Assembly: GCA_902728285.1 (NCBI GenBank)
Contig: CACVBU010001197.1
Coordinates: forward strand, 195,140-259,139
Reading direction: 5' to 3'
DNA: 64,000 nt
DNA from: Clytia hemisphaerica
Taxonomy: Eukaryota; Cnidaria; Hydrozoa; Leptothecata; Clytiidae
Shown here: one piece after another, positions 33,601-48,600 of the stretch
Position numbering within the stretch: the first letter of the stretch is position 1
Layout of the letters: each line of letters opens with the position of its first letter
The notes under the pieces: generated by a model
The model's input: the letters and a program-made list of their open reading frames with translations, nothing else
Databases searched by the model: none
What the model was told of the DNA's origin: nothing
Made by a program: the position numbers and the translations under genes

Positions 33601-36600
33601 GATAATCTTTGATGGTTGGTTCATTGCTCAAGGAAAATTTTTCATTTTGATAAGGAAAATCCTTTTTTGTTGTTGTATTTCTGAAGTACTTTGATTATTG
33701 CGTTTGCAGAAAAATCTTTGATTATTGTGTTTAAGGAAATTCTTTGATGATTGGGTATCCTTCTAGCTCTAGGCAAATCTTACTTGACAATAGTGAGGTC
33801 GTGTTTCTGTTTTTTATATGTTTTCCTGTTTTTAGGTTCGTGATTTATCGCCCTTTGCTGTGCAGTTAGGGTTTCACATCGAAGAATATGCCTCCAGGAA
33901 AGGTTGTCTGCCGCCTAAGAAACGAAGAAGAAAGAATTCTATATTCATTGCAACTATTGAAAAAGTATGCTTTTTTTTTACTCTGCCAAAAAAATCAACC
34001 TTTGGTATTTTAATTAGTCTCATTAACAATCTTCGGATTCTTTTGATTCACCACCAGCCTCGTGCTCGAACGATTTTGGGCGAGATAATCCTCTTTAGAT
34101 TGCAAGCTACTTTCAGCTACTTGGAAAACCTATAGTAAAACAACGACAAATCATCATTTGTTTCAATTCAAGCATAATAAATTATTTTATTCACTTCATT
34201 ATTGGGAAAAACTTTTGACGAAGTTTTTCTCGACAATAACTTGCCTGATTTAAGGTTTTCTCCTTTACGATATATAGAATTCCTTTCTCCTCATCAGGCA
34301 AATGCTATCATCAACAGTTTGGTTGAAAATGAAAGAACTGAGGAGCTTGGGAAAGTTGTGGTAGATGAGGTATGCTTTCTCTTGTGTTTTCTAAACTGAG
34401 AGGTCTTTGAAAACGAAAAACCTCACAAACGTCGGATTCTGCAAAATAATACTCCGCTTTTCACTAACGAATCATAATCTTAAATAATTATACATTTTGT
34501 TATTATGCCACCTTTTGCATATTTGGGCTCTTCCAGAAAATTTTTGTACATGGGGGATGGAGGATATAGTGTCCGCTGCGGGTAGTGAAAAATCTAGAAA
34601 ATTTGCCTTGTCCGGGGGGGGGGGTAAAGTTGCTCTGTTTGGGGGTAATTTTGCTCTGTTTGAGGATAATTTTGAATGTCCAGGGGGTCAACTGATGCTT
34701 GTCAGGAGAGTCAACTGATGCTTGTCCGGAGAGTCAGACCTGCTGTCTGGGGGTCAAAATAATTTTCCCAGTTAGAACAGTCTAGTATGCTAGACGTTTA
34801 ATCTAGACAGTAGAAAATAAGCAAGAAATAATGGAAATAAAGAATTTTAGTTTTTAGAAACTGAAGTTATCCCATGACAATTATTGTATTGTCGTGGAAC
34901 ACCAAATACCACTGTATTACATGGATCATAAACGATTCCATTCTACTGCCAGAAGTATTTCAAATTATCTGGACAGCTATCATTTTCATCTTGTTTTATA
35001 GAAGTTGTGAAAAAGGAGTCTGTATTTGAATTACGATTCTAGTCTAGAACCTGATTGTTAAATTGAATTTTGTTTTTTAAAAGAGGGGAGGTGTTAATTT
35101 TGTAACATGATTTTTTTTTTTCCGTTTTTGTCTGGGTTTGAACTGTATGTACGAACGGAATTGAATGTCTTTTCGTCGAATCTAGTTTTTCTTTTAATTT
35201 TTGAAAACTAAACTTTTACTTATAAAACTGGTAGATATCGATAAAGCTCTAATCAGGCATTCCAGAGAATAACGTATAAAGAACAAGAAGTTTTATTTCG
35301 TTTCAGCCAAAAGCTTTCCGGTAAAAAAATCATCATCTTCAGTGCTATTTTAATGTATTGCACTGAAGATTTTTTTTTTACCAAAAGATTTTGCCAAAAT
35401 AAAACTTCTTTCTACATCATATCGATGAAGGGATCACTGGTTGTATGTTAGACTTTCTCTCTCGAAATGTCTTGTAAAAAACAAAGAGGCTTTAACAGGG
35501 GCGGGGCTGTTTCTGTTCGGGGGTTAAACTAATGTTAATAGCTCCTGATGAGCTTTTGGCATGAAATTTTCTGTAAATTATTAACTGTTAGCTTTAAAAT
35601 AGAAAAAATTTACACCTAAAAATTTTCACACAATTGACACATTTCCAATACAAATTTATTCTTTATGTCAAATATATCGTTTAAACCGTAAATTTATTTA
35701 ATATTTAGGATAAAATAAGCATTTTGGACCAAGGGCATTTTGTTCTTAAGCCTTTTTTAGAATACAATAGCTATTTTTAACAACGAAGTAAATTTTCGGA
35801 TTTTACTCATTTTGAGCATGATGAGTGAATTCAACAAAAAAACATGACAAGGATCTTGTGTGCCAAATTTCATCCAAAAAAAGACCCACTAGATCAAAAG
35901 TTTAGGGATGGTACAGGAACAGCTCCCCCTAGTTTTGAACCGCCTCTAAAAGCCTAGTATGAATAGGGTTAAAGAGAGATGTCTTATTGATTTTTTATCG
36001 GCTTTATCTGAATTCAAATTTGAAATTTTGTTTGATAATTTTCATTAAGTTTGTCAAATGATCAAGGAAAACGTATGTAATCAGAGTTTAATTTAATCAG
36101 CGGGACAACTTTACAATAAAACTGTTCATTTTTATCATGTTCTTTCTGCCCTCTCACTTTTAAATATTTAACTTTCTTTTTGTCTCCAGTAGATGTTTAA
36201 TCCAATATGTTATTTAATAAAGACTATGTTCCCTGCAGGTGTATTTCGCGAATACTGTTGATTTGAAGTGAACACAAGAAATAAACTGTGAAATTCGAGA
36301 CTACATTGACTCTAGCTTAGAACGAGTTCAAAGTCACATAGATCGAGCTTTTCGCTTTTGATACAACAATTACGTTCTACTCAAATATCACCTCGAATCA
36401 ACCAAAATTTCAAACTGAACTCTATAATATACTGTTACCGAACAATTTGAAGAATACCCGTTCAATTAATTTGAAGATGTAAAGCCGATTCTCGAACAGA
36501 TATGGTCAGACATCTCCAGCTCTGTCTGGCAATACTGCTTTATTTGATGAACAAAAAATGTCACGGGGTTGTTGGTCGATATTTATCTCCAATCGGTGAT

Positions 36601-39600
36601 CCATACAACGTCCTTGGGATTGGTCAATCTTGTTATAATTTACCAATAAACCAAACTTCAACATTGAATTTGAAATCCAGATATCACAACAAAGCTGTGG
36701 ATTTCTTCTTCAAGAAAAATGACTACATACACCCATTATTCAGGAATAAAAGACTTTTCTTTTATCGATACTTTGATATATGTGGTGGCACTGATACAAA
36801 TAATGCTGAGCAACTGGTGACTTTACTGGTTGATTTGCTGTTGAATCCAACATTCACCATAACCAAGGATCCTTCCAAGAAAGCTAGACGTAAAATCACC
36901 AACTGGAAATACAGACCTAACATCCTTATCATGTTTACATATCTAGAGGACCACCTTTTTAAACTCCTCGCTGAAATGTTAAGTAAAACAGATATTCTGG
37001 TTTTAAATTTACGAAGTGACATTAGATTTCAACAAAACGCGTTTATTCTACCCTCACTAACGCTAGGCGCTGTCGATAAGGTGAAATCAAGTTTTCAAAA
37101 CTTGACCAAAACGATGAATTGGAAATACGTCACTATTGTGTTTCTCCAAGACCAATATTCGAATTCTGAATTTTATTTCAAAAATTACCGAGATCTATTT
37201 ATCAAATCTACATCATGTTTCAACATTGAAATTGTCAATGTGTTTCACTTTACGCCTACAGTAGCAAAGCTAAAGAATGACAGTAGCAATACTATAGTTT
37301 TAATCGGCTCTTCCATTCAACAACAACTGTTTTTAAGGGACTATGGACGTTCCAATAAAACATGGTTCGTCAACGAGAACTACAGGCCGTTATCTACGGG
37401 CCCCGGGTTTATAATATCGTTACGTGATAGCCGCTATGAACGAAAGACAAGGTCGTTATCCATTGTTAATGGACACGCTGGACTTTTCCACTATAGAATG
37501 TTGGATAATGTTTTGAAAGGTGTTTTTTCTTTGGAATACATTGTTAAACTTTACGAGGACTTGAATTTCTTTATACAACAGTACAAAGAAAAAGCTCGCT
37601 ACTTAACTGATCTTTTCATTTTGAAATGGTATGTTCGCCAGAGTTTTTATTATAGAGATTTCAAAGTTTATGTTAACAACAAACAGATTCAAAGCTCCTT
37701 AGATATTGGTGTTCTCTCTCTCATGTTAGCGCCCTATAAAACACCAACCGCCTGTCCACCAGTCGATTGTACACCTGGCACAGAATACATGTATACCAAG
37801 TTAGCCGCTAATCAGACATACTGGAATGAATCGTACCGGTGGACGTGTCAACCCTGTGCGAACGGCTTTTATAAAGGCTCTTACGGAAACACCACGTGTC
37901 GGCAATGTCCCATAATGCACCTTCCGAATAAACGAAGAAACTCTTGCTATGATCCTTATAGTAAACCAAGCATCTCTTCTCAAAAAACGTTCGCAATATT
38001 CGCTTTTCTCTTGACTTGTATTGGCTTACTATTTTGCCTTCTAGTTTTTATTGCTTTCGTGAGATATCGAACTACTCCTGTGATGAAAGCTGCTCATATT
38101 CCTATGACGTATGCCCACTTGCTTATGATTTGTACAGGATTAATTGTCCAGCTATTCGCTTACTTTGGTGAGCCTTCTATTGGTAAATGCTTTCTTCGAT
38201 TGATAACATTTACGTTGTTTTACACACTCATGATTGGTATGATACTCATCAGATCGCAAAAAGTATTAAGAGCATTTACAATGCGAGTGAAAATGACTCG
38301 AACAGACTTACGAAAATCAAAAGCTGGTGAAATCTTTTTCATTTTGGTCCTTGTCTTGGCTTTCAACTTGATATTATTCGTGCTGGCTTACACGGATCCT
38401 GTCCAAATTCATATTTGGGTCGACCAAGAAAAATTGACGAGGACATCTTATTGTGGTGTCGAATCAAAACTCAATTTTGTTATTGGATTTACCATATTAC
38501 TACAGTTCATTTGTTTCATCCAAGCATTCCGTGGTCGGCGATTACCGGGTGCTTTTAAGGAAACCATGTCAATCGTTTATGGTAGTTTTATTAACATACT
38601 GGTTCTCACCGTTTCTTACCCTATATCTATTTTCCAGAAAGATATTTTGAATCGTGAAATTGTGTATTGGATTGTTGGTGTATTATGTATGAATATTTTA
38701 GTGATTTTTTGTTATTTTCAACGCGTTTATGTAGCCATTTTTCGACCTGAGTTGAATACAGTTTCATATTCGAGGAATTTGTTGATGAACAAAATGAGTA
38801 AGGATTCTTCAAGAGCAAGTGAAAGAACGATGTCAACGGCCATAAGTTGTCAATGAACGACAACTGTATACTTTCTCGGATTTATATATTACTTAGGTGT
38901 ACAAACCTTCGCGAGCAGAGGTAAAAATTTGCGAAATTTATGGCATTTGCTTTAGCGAATTTAACGAAAAAAGATGTAAAAATGAATATTTTCACACGAA
39001 AAAATTACTTTGGGTGACAAATACTTCTTTGAATCGGGTTAAAAGGGTTTTTTCGCAAATGGCCCTTTCAAGAATAAAAAAATGGACTAAAAAGGATTAA
39101 AATTCGCGCAAATCGCGAAAAAATTCCTGCTCGCGAAAGTTTGTACGTTTGTACCCAAAGTATTATATGTTTGTAATTAATTATTTTATGAAGATTGTTT
39201 TTATTTGATCTTTAGAATAGGAATCTAAAAACTCAAATCCTGATGCAGTGGAGTCTCGATAGCTCAAGCCTCTATCACTCCAAACAGTTAGCTGTTTCCT
39301 TCAGTTAGCAACGCGTTATAAACTATACTCCATAAATCCAAATCTCCTTAACTCGAACAAATTTGCTCTTCTCATGCGTGATCGAGTTAAAGAGATTCCA
39401 TTGTATTCTAGGAGGGTGTGTTGAACGGTGATTAAGAATACGGCTATCATTATTTGATTAATCCGATCCAATTCGGTTCTCAAGGAATACCGAGTTTATG
39501 TCTCGGAGGATATCGAAGGCGGCTGTAAGTGAAATTGATACAAAACAAAGTCGATAGTTGATGTACGACTCTATATCGCCTTTGCTCACCTAAAAAACAC

Positions 39601-42600
39601 GGTATTTTGGTGTTTTTACCGTCGTCGAGCAAAGTGGACGGTGATTTTGGAGACATGTCAACTTTGCTTTATACCGTCCCCCTCGATTTTTCTCGAATAC
39701 ATAAACTCGCTAATGCAGAGTACAAGGAGGAAATTCGAAAAATTAATCGATTCGTAGGCTGAATCATAAAAATCTGCTAAAAACCGCTTGCTTTATGCCA
39801 CACGGTAATTACGGTAATTTATAAACCCCTGAAATATGATCCTAAAAGCTCCCTGGTCGTGGTCCTGCACAACAGGGAAATTCAAACGAAGGAGAAACCA
39901 AAAAGGCAAGAATTTAAAGCCTATTCAAGATCATCAAAACAAAAGATCAAATTCATGTTTTGATATGAATAAGTAATTGATTGTGATATTCCTTTAAATC
40001 CCAAATAGCAGTTCTGAGCACTAGAAAGTTATGCAAGGTTTAGGGTTATCTAAATTTCCTTTTGTCTCAAGAATGCATATAAGAATATATACTAGCTTCA
40101 TCCGTTAATCTGTATTTGTTCATTTCTTAGCTTCATATGATTGGTGAAGGCGGAGGTCGTGCAGCTTTGTTGGAAATATTGCTGACCAAAATCATGTTCA
40201 AATTCAGTAAGTTGTTACTGCGCATGTCACAGTTTGAAATGAAGATGGAGGGAATTCTTTTTCTCCAATAAGTTTTAGATAATCTTCATAGTGTTCTTCT
40301 TATCGAGAGTTTATTATTATTGTATTTTCTTTTAATATTTTATTTTTTTGCTCGAGACTTTTTTAATGACGTGATCTTTTCTAAAGGCAAAAGCGATTGA
40401 TAAAGGGTTTTCGCACATTTCGCGATAAAGTGGAGTCCGGCCTTTAATAGCGTAAAAGTCGATCAATTTTGAAATTTTCAGGTTTTCGTTTATGTTTTGA
40501 TCCTCATTTTCTCTCAAAATTATTCTTAAAGATATGTAGTCGATTTATTTGCTAGCCTAGTAATTCCTTAAGGGAGAAAAAAAGTCGGGGATGTTTCTTG
40601 CAGAAAATCTTAAAAGGAAATAAAAATAGATTCAAACTGAAGTACGGACATAATCTGCAATAATAATCTTCTAAATCAGAAAAGTAAAAGCTATCGAAAT
40701 TCTGCAACAAAAACTCAAAAAAACATGTATCTTAATTTGTTTAGAAAATTACAAAATTACAAAAACTAAGTAAAATGCTAAATAGAAAAAAAGTATCGGA
40801 TACTAAAACAAGTACGGACTGCTTAAGAAAATGATCAAAATGCTTATAAAAAAATACTACAGTATCAAAAAATTGTTGATACTGCTTGTTAGATCGTTGA
40901 ATTATGTTTAATTAGCGGGGTCAGGTTTTGCTGTGTGATTGTTAGGGTCAACGCATGCTTTGCATGAGTCATCGTATTCCAATCCAGCTTGGCATTGTTT
41001 GCAATAGGTGATTTTGTTACTGCAATGGTAGAATTTGGTTTTGTCGTTAAGTACGGCAAACATTCCGTCAGTTTGGGTTGTACAGAACGTAGTATCGCAT
41101 GTGACGGGAGCAACCGTATCTGTTACTGTGGCAACGACCGTTGGACACGTGACTTTGGTTTCTGTGGAGATGAAAGAGCAAGATATCGAAAATGTTACTG
41201 TTGTCACTAAGCTCGAAAACAAAAACTGACCTCGCCATACTTTTTGCACTTTTAGTTTTTGGAGCAACCCTGTGTAGGAGAATAGATCTTATCGGAGTTA
41301 TTGATTTTTCTAAAAAAGCGATGCATTGTGGGACTGTTTCGGGGGGATTACAATAGAAATCTCTTAGGAATTCCTCGAGGGAATTCTATTGTAATACCCC
41401 CGAAACAATCCCACAATGCATCGCTGTTTTAAAAAAATCAAAAACTCCGATAAGGTCTATTATCGACGTATAAAGAACTAGCTTACAATTGCGACACATT
41501 TTTTCATGCTGGCACAAACTTAACTTATATTATTATTATTACAGTCATTTCTCTCTAGTTCGAACCTCTGTTATTCGAATCTTTTTGTAATTCGAACTAA
41601 AACATTGGTCCCCTCAGCTGGAGAGTGGTATAAATCACTCTCTGTAATTTGAATCTTTCTTTAATTCGAATGAAATTTTTGGTCCCTCTTGAAGATCGAA
41701 TTAGAGGGAGTCAACTGTACTCTGCCTGCAGATTGCACTAGCATGGAACACCGTTTCACTGTATGTAGACGGTGTCAATAAAAGGTTCAACCCACAGTTC
41801 ATTTCTACTAAGTTTAAACTAAGAGTTCTTACCGTCGCTTTCTCTTAAGCACATGTTACATTTGTTGATAAAGTGAAGGTTGGGTGCACTGCATTGTTGG
41901 CATTCCGGTTGTCTGTTATCCTCAAAACATGTGTAAAACCAATTGCTGTTGTCAGGATGACGAAAGTTACCGACTTTGGTTCCACCAAAAACACCGCACT
42001 CATCCAATGAAACACCTGTAAAGGATTTTTAAGTTTTTTTTTACATTAGGCCAAATACGTTAGGAGTTTTTTTCCCATATTACAGTGCAAACCCGGGGGG
42101 GGGGGCAGTCAGGCAAATTGACCGACGGGTATTTGCGGCGGTTAAGAGTATGTTTTTCATAAATGCACTGTAAGGGTGGAAATTTCAGCAAATTTGGGAA
42201 AAATTGCAAACTTTTGCTCGAAAGTGTTGATTTTTTTTATCTAAAAGAGTTTAAAATTTGAAAAAATGCACTGTAAGGGTATAAATTTCACCGATTTTTT
42301 TCTGCACTGTAATGATGCCATTCTAAAAGCCAATTTTTTCGCCACACATACCATCAGTTGGTAAACCGAACCCACTGCCTCCCCGGGAGCGCAGACCAAA
42401 CGTGCTAGCCTGAAACTTAGAGTGATTACGTTGGACAGATTGTTTTGGTAGCTGTCATCATTCTTGTGTTGATACAGATAGGGGGAGGTCTGTAGAGGTT
42501 CCGTTTTCCCGTCAAAAGTTTTGCTGAATCCCGGAATCCCGAAAATTGAAAAAAATAATAACACCGTCACACCGGTTTGTAGAGGTTACAATACCGGTAT

Positions 42601-45600
42601 GATGACAGAAAATAAGGCTAAATACCGTCACTGTCTGATTTTAAAATACCGTTTTCCCGTCACTTTTTTCGTCAAATCCCGTAATATCGTACTAAAAAAG
42701 GGGCAATCCCGTCACACCGTAAAAGTACAACATCCCATACTTACATGCTTCTGTGACACGAGCTCGAGTTGGTTGGGTTGTGAAAGCAGGTTTTCCTATG
42801 AAGGAAGTTAGAAATAATTATGTAGACTTAGTTAAGATAAAAATTAAACTAACTAAGGTTTAAAATCTCTGGTCAAAAAGAAGTCCAAAGTAGAAAATAT
42901 TCAAATCCGTTTTGATTCCTACTGATTTTCAAATTTCCAGCCTGGAGAGTATTTAGAGTTAAGATAGTATACCTTCTGTGAGGACGATCGCCAGAGCGAA
43001 GAATGCCATTAATTTCAATGCCTCCATTTTTTAAATATTTCAAGTCGACTTCAATCGTCAATTAGCTGAAACTTCTGCTGGATTTGCTTTGGTTGCTTTG
43101 CGTTGTCGTTTGTATGATTTTCAAACCAAAATCTTCCATCTTTTATACAGCTTCGTTGTCAATTAGTTACATAAGAAAAGGTCAAACCTCAAAAATTAAA
43201 GATAGTATAATGACATAGTACTATTTCTTATTATTTTCTCACTTTACTGTAAAACCCTTTTATTACTTTGGGAAATCAGAATCACGATTTTCCTATCATT
43301 TAAAATACCCCAATTTTTTTAGTTACAGTAATCATTCAATTTGAGTAATACAGGTATTTTAATGATTTTAATTGCCAATTAAACTCAGGTAGATCTCAAT
43401 CATTTTTTTCTTTGATTGACATGGAATGAGATTAAATGTTATCAATTCAGGTCGTAGATATTGCAGGAAAATTAATGGTTCTATCCAAAAAAAACTTACA
43501 TCGACATACACAGTTTCTAAAATTTTAGAGTCAAGTGCAACTAAAAAAGTCTGGTACAGTTTGTACAGTTTGATACTCTCTTTGAGTGAACCATTGTTAA
43601 CAAATTCTTAATAAAACCTCTTTACAAACTAAAAGAACTTTCCAAACTACTTTAAACAACATCAAAACATCAGTCACATTTATAAAGGTTCCTTTCCATC
43701 AATCGGCCATTTTTTTAAAAATTAACATGCAGTTTTCATTTTTGATTTGTTTATCTTTTTTGTCAGCTTTTCCCATAAATTATGCGCGCGCATAAAAAAA
43801 ATCGAAAACATCGTAAATGATGCACTCGAAAATGCAGGGACAAATGCAAATATCCCTGCAGACGAGTTAGTTGTACCAGACCGTAAACCAGAGACAAGAT
43901 TATAAAAAAAAACTAGACGGTGAAATAGTTTACTGTCTGGATATCCAGGCTAGTTTTTCTCCTGTAAAATCTGAAAGGGAAATAAGACTCAGAAAGACAT
44001 AAGTGAGGGCCAACTATGGTTTGGCCCGAGGGGGAAATTTTGAAATTTAGAGCTCTAAATTGGCTAAAAACACACTCAAAAAACAAAAATAAAATTTAAA
44101 GGTAAAATACTCCATTTTATGAAAAAATCACTCTTAAAAAATAATCCCCCCGTAGCTACGGCACTGTTTTCTTTTCTATTGGTGGTACTCAGGTTTGTGC
44201 TCAACATTTATAATTATAGTTTTTGAAGGTCGAGCTCATAGTAAAAATATACTTTTGATTAAAAGTATCTCTATGTCTTTCGACCCCCATGAAATTGAAC
44301 AGTTTACCGGGATAGAATCGTCATCGATTAATGCTAAATGCTAAAATCTTCTTAGCCGCAACTTTTTACAAGATAAGTCTATAAAAGTCTTACTCGTCAT
44401 AATGTGGAAGCTTCAATAAGACCTTTAAAATTTTTATTAAATGTCACAGAAGAAAACCCTTTTTCTAGAAGCACCTTTTCTACACCGATGGAGCTTAAGC
44501 GTAAGGTTTATGCATGCCACAAAACAACTCCACCTTCATTTTTACTGGCTTTAGCCTAAGAACTCTTCTACTGAGTATCCAGTGTTCAAACTTCCCCCGT
44601 CTCAGACGGATTTCCGTCTTAGTGAAGTTAATAAAGAGGGATTTCGGTCTCAAAATTGAACATAATTTGCCGAAATTTCAAGCTGAAATTGCTATTTGAA
44701 ATTCTTTTTCCGTCCCGGACAAAAAATCTTGGTTTGACCACTGAGTATCTAACTAAATTGAATCAAACATTTTTCTCTGAGGCACATGCTTTAAGAAATC
44801 AGAATACAATTTCTGCTCAATTGCATATACAATGATTGATTGAATTATATAGATTACTTAAAATGTTAATTTTCCATTGACAACCTCCTTTCGAAATAAT
44901 ATCACGAACCAACACTGTCTCAACCATCAATTTTCCTGTAACTTTTCATCACGAGCATGATATACCACACCTAACATCCGTAGCTCCTCTTATATTAACA
45001 TTCTCACGATTTCAAAATACACGTTTTATAAACATTTTAATGCTTTGTAGGCTAAAACACCCAATTTCTTAGGAAATTATTACACAAAAACACTCACAAC
45101 ATGGCGAAATTAAGAACATATTTAAGCTTTATAAACTAAATAAATAAAAAACAACTAAAGGCTTAAAAAATGTAGATCTTCTCATAAAAAACATGTACGT
45201 GATTCAAAATCAAAAGGTAATTCTTGAAAGACAATCGATGTGTAAAACACCTTTTGATTTTTAAAAATGGAAGGTCAACATTATCTGCAATATACATTGG
45301 GGGAAATCACGATTTCTGTCCATTTTCCTCGTTTATTATCTTTTACTGACTCAATCTGACATTTTATATAGGATCTACTTACCTTAACACTGCCATAATA
45401 ACAATGACAATGGAATAACGGGGCAGAGGGGGAGCTGATTTTAAAATATTCTTCTTTCAAAATTTTGGCATTTTAGCGGGAATTCGTGTAGCCAGTATCA
45501 TCATAGAAACCTTTTGCTTATAAAAAGCTTGCATGTTTGATGCAGGATTACGCATTTGTCTGTAAGCAATCCCAATTTTCGGATCAGGTCTGGAGTTACT

Positions 45601-48600
45601 AAAGATTTTCCGGATTTCAGCCAAAAAGCTGCTTATGGATTTTGACCCAAAAATGCCTAGCAACTTCAAAAACTTTGACTTTCCATCTCATTTTTTGTCT
45701 AAAACACCTTAAATTTGGTATTAAAATACCATCCATACACATTTAAATGCCAAATAATGCAGAAAATGCCTTTTTTAAGGTATTTTTTGGTTCCTTTCCC
45801 GGTTAATGCTCAGTATGCAATCTAGATTGCTAAGACAAAGTTGCTCTTTTTTTTGGCCATTCTCAGGGCTGGACCCTTATAAAAAAATATGTTTAATCCC
45901 AATCGGGTACTTTGCCATACTGGTACACTTTTTCCCGATTATACCAATGAAAAAACACCTTCCACTACCCGCTCCTGAAGACTAAGCACTAATATGATAT
46001 AATGACAGAGTAAATGAACTCTTTAAATGCTTTAAAGTGCTATAGAGCAGGCAGACCTCAAGATACTGAGCATGATATCTTTTCTTTGATGTAAACAAAT
46101 GCACTTTCGAAAAATTTATCCAATGGCAAAGATTGATACTGAGTGGCCTACCTATAGACGTTATCGGAGTTTTTGATTTTTCTAAAAAAGCGATGCATTG
46201 TGGGATTGTTTCGAGTGTATTACAATAGAAATCTCTTAGGAATTCCTCGAGGGAATTCTATTGTAATACACTCAAGGCAATCCCACAATGCATCACTTTT
46301 TTTAGAAAAATCAAAAACTCCGATAAGGTCTATTCTCTAAGACTTGTTTTTCGAAAACCCAACTGAATTTAAAATCTTTTTTTTTTGGTCGTTCATGTAT
46401 TATTTCATGAATGTCACTGGCTCTTAATTCGTCTACTATCTTTCTTTTAGCACACGTTCAAATCATTGGTATGAGTGCAACTCTTGGTAATATGGATGAT
46501 TTGAAGAAGTTCCTTAACGCTCAGATCTTCACCAATGAGTTTCGCCCTGTAAGTTGTTTTTGAGGTTAAAGTGGTCATAATTTTTGTCAGGTAAAGTTAA
46601 AGTATTTTTTACCTTCATTTTTTTTTGTCTAAAATAATATACCAGAACCTTTGGCTTAATTTTGGCCTTAACCTTAGAACGAAGGAAAGACTAATCCTGG
46701 CCTAACATTTCACGAATTATCAAGAAAATGGTTTTTTACCCCTTTTAAGTCGATAAATGAATAAAGTAGACATGATAAAATATAATAAGCCTTGTGAAAA
46801 CGTGAAAGCAACCAAGCCTCAACCAAAATGTGCTGGTTTCAATTAAAAGTAGCGTGTTAGATTGCAAAAAACGATTCATTCCATTTAGTCTAGCATGCTA
46901 GACGAATAGTTGAAACATAGTAAAGATAAGCAAAAATAAGAATATGTCAAACTAGAGGACACTTTGTATAAAGTCGATCCTATATGACTACTTAGGACTA
47001 TTTCGCTCTTTTCAGGTTGAATTGACAGAATATGTCAAACTAGAGGACACTTTGTATAAAGTTGATTCTATGGCAAAAACAGACGAAGAGCTGTGCGTGG
47101 TCAACCGACAAATCACACACCCTGTGGTAAGTCAAAATGCATTCTCTTTGTATTGTAAGAACACGAAGCTGATAAGGGCCTAAAATCTTAATAAAGTCTT
47201 AGTTGAAACTCCTTGAATTTTTACTGAAGTCTGTTTCAGTATAATCTGCAAGGGAGCCAAAAAAGGCAGTAAATTTTTGTATTATTAATAAATATTTATA
47301 TTTTCAAAGAGCAAAAAAAACCGCCATCTACAATCAAAGTCATAATATTTGAGAAAAAAGGGAAATTCCCACGAAATCTGACAACCATAAACGATTTGGA
47401 AGCGCTCTAAATTAGATTCGACTGGTAGAGTTTTAACGCTAGAATTAATACTTAGGACCTTATTAGGATCTGAGGATAACTAAAAGTCCAAGAATGGTTC
47501 AATAGGGCTCGAATATAGCCTAGAAGTCTATAAACCCCTCCCAAATTGAAATATTCGAATAAATTTATCAATTTGCCCAAAAGTGACTTTTTCGCCCGAA
47601 CTTTAAATTGTCGAAAACAGCAACGACCGAGATTTTAATTCGAATTCTATAAAAAATTACAAGCCTTTTTTGTTGTCTCCGCAGTAGATGGAGAATTTTA
47701 TTTTAAAATTTACATTTGATGATAAACTGGTGTCAAGCTCTCACGTGGTTTTCATTTAACGTTGCAACCTATTTTATTTTAAGAACTCTTCTTTTTTTTT
47801 CTATACTTGCTGCTGGGCAGTAGAATCAATGTTTTATCATGCATTACAAATATTATCGCATTTGTCTTGAAATAAATATATGCATATTTATCTCAAACTT
47901 GTTTACCTTTGACAATTTTTTTTTGTTGTACTATCAACTTCAAGTTTTGTCCGGCTAAAGTCCGACTTAATTCAGAGCACTCTGACCTCAATGTCTGAAA
48001 CGAATTTTTTGTAAAGTTATGAGGTTTTCTAAAAACGAGGTCAAAATTGACTTGTAGAAAACTGACGTCGATTAGAATTCTCTCGTGTTCGTCAACTCAA
48101 GGGTTTGTATAATCATTCAAAATCATCGATAAAGTTTACGTTATAAAACAATTTAGTTTCTTACATCAATCAGTACTTCCAGCTAAAGGCCTGAAGAAAT
48201 GCTCAAACCTTTACCGCCCCCCCAAAATAAAAATAAATTATCGATAAAGTTTACGTTAAAACAATTTAGTCTCTTACATCAATCAGTACTTCCAGCTGAA
48301 AGCCCTGAAGAAATGCTCAAACTTTTACCAGCCCCCCACTCCCACTCAGTGGCATAACCAATAGGAAATGGAGAAAATAAAAATAAATCAGAAGTCCTGT
48401 ACTCTTAGGTTCCAAACAAAATTTATTCGGTGGGTTCGAATAAACGGGGGGTTGGAAAATTTTCGACATTTTAATAAATGGGGGGGGGCCTAATTGCCGG
48501 GGGTGGGCCTAATTGCCGGGGGTGGGTTGGAAATTGTACTTCTGAAACCCAAAAATAAGGTAAATATAGGCTATAATCAGGCTATTTAGAGCCAAAAAAG

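Larger units (their letters stand above)
38857..40130. other. 3' flank of the GPCR and remainder of HELQ intron 4
   Basis: No further gene. A segment near 38890-39150 contains imperfect inverted text ('gtacaaaccttcgcgagcag' and 'ctgctcgcgaaagtttgtac'), a likely foldback element. A decayed 'tcgagttaaagagattccattgta' end occurs at about 39380-39405. The dispersed element at 39488-39714 follows. Confidence 0.5.

Noticed and set aside
33100..33740. Possible CRISPR-like array (about 36-bp periodic repeats)
   Set aside because: Repeats are contiguous with no unique spacers, and the DNA is clearly eukaryotic intron.
35492..35972. Possible second piggyBac-like element (TTAA at both ends)
   Set aside because: The right end reads AGGG-TTAA but the left reads TTAA-CAGGGG, so the termini do not match well enough to call.
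40989..41229. Two plus-strand frames over the last exon of the chitin-binding gene
   Set aside because: Antisense shadows; the minus strand has the CBM14 cysteine pattern and phase-1 splice sites.
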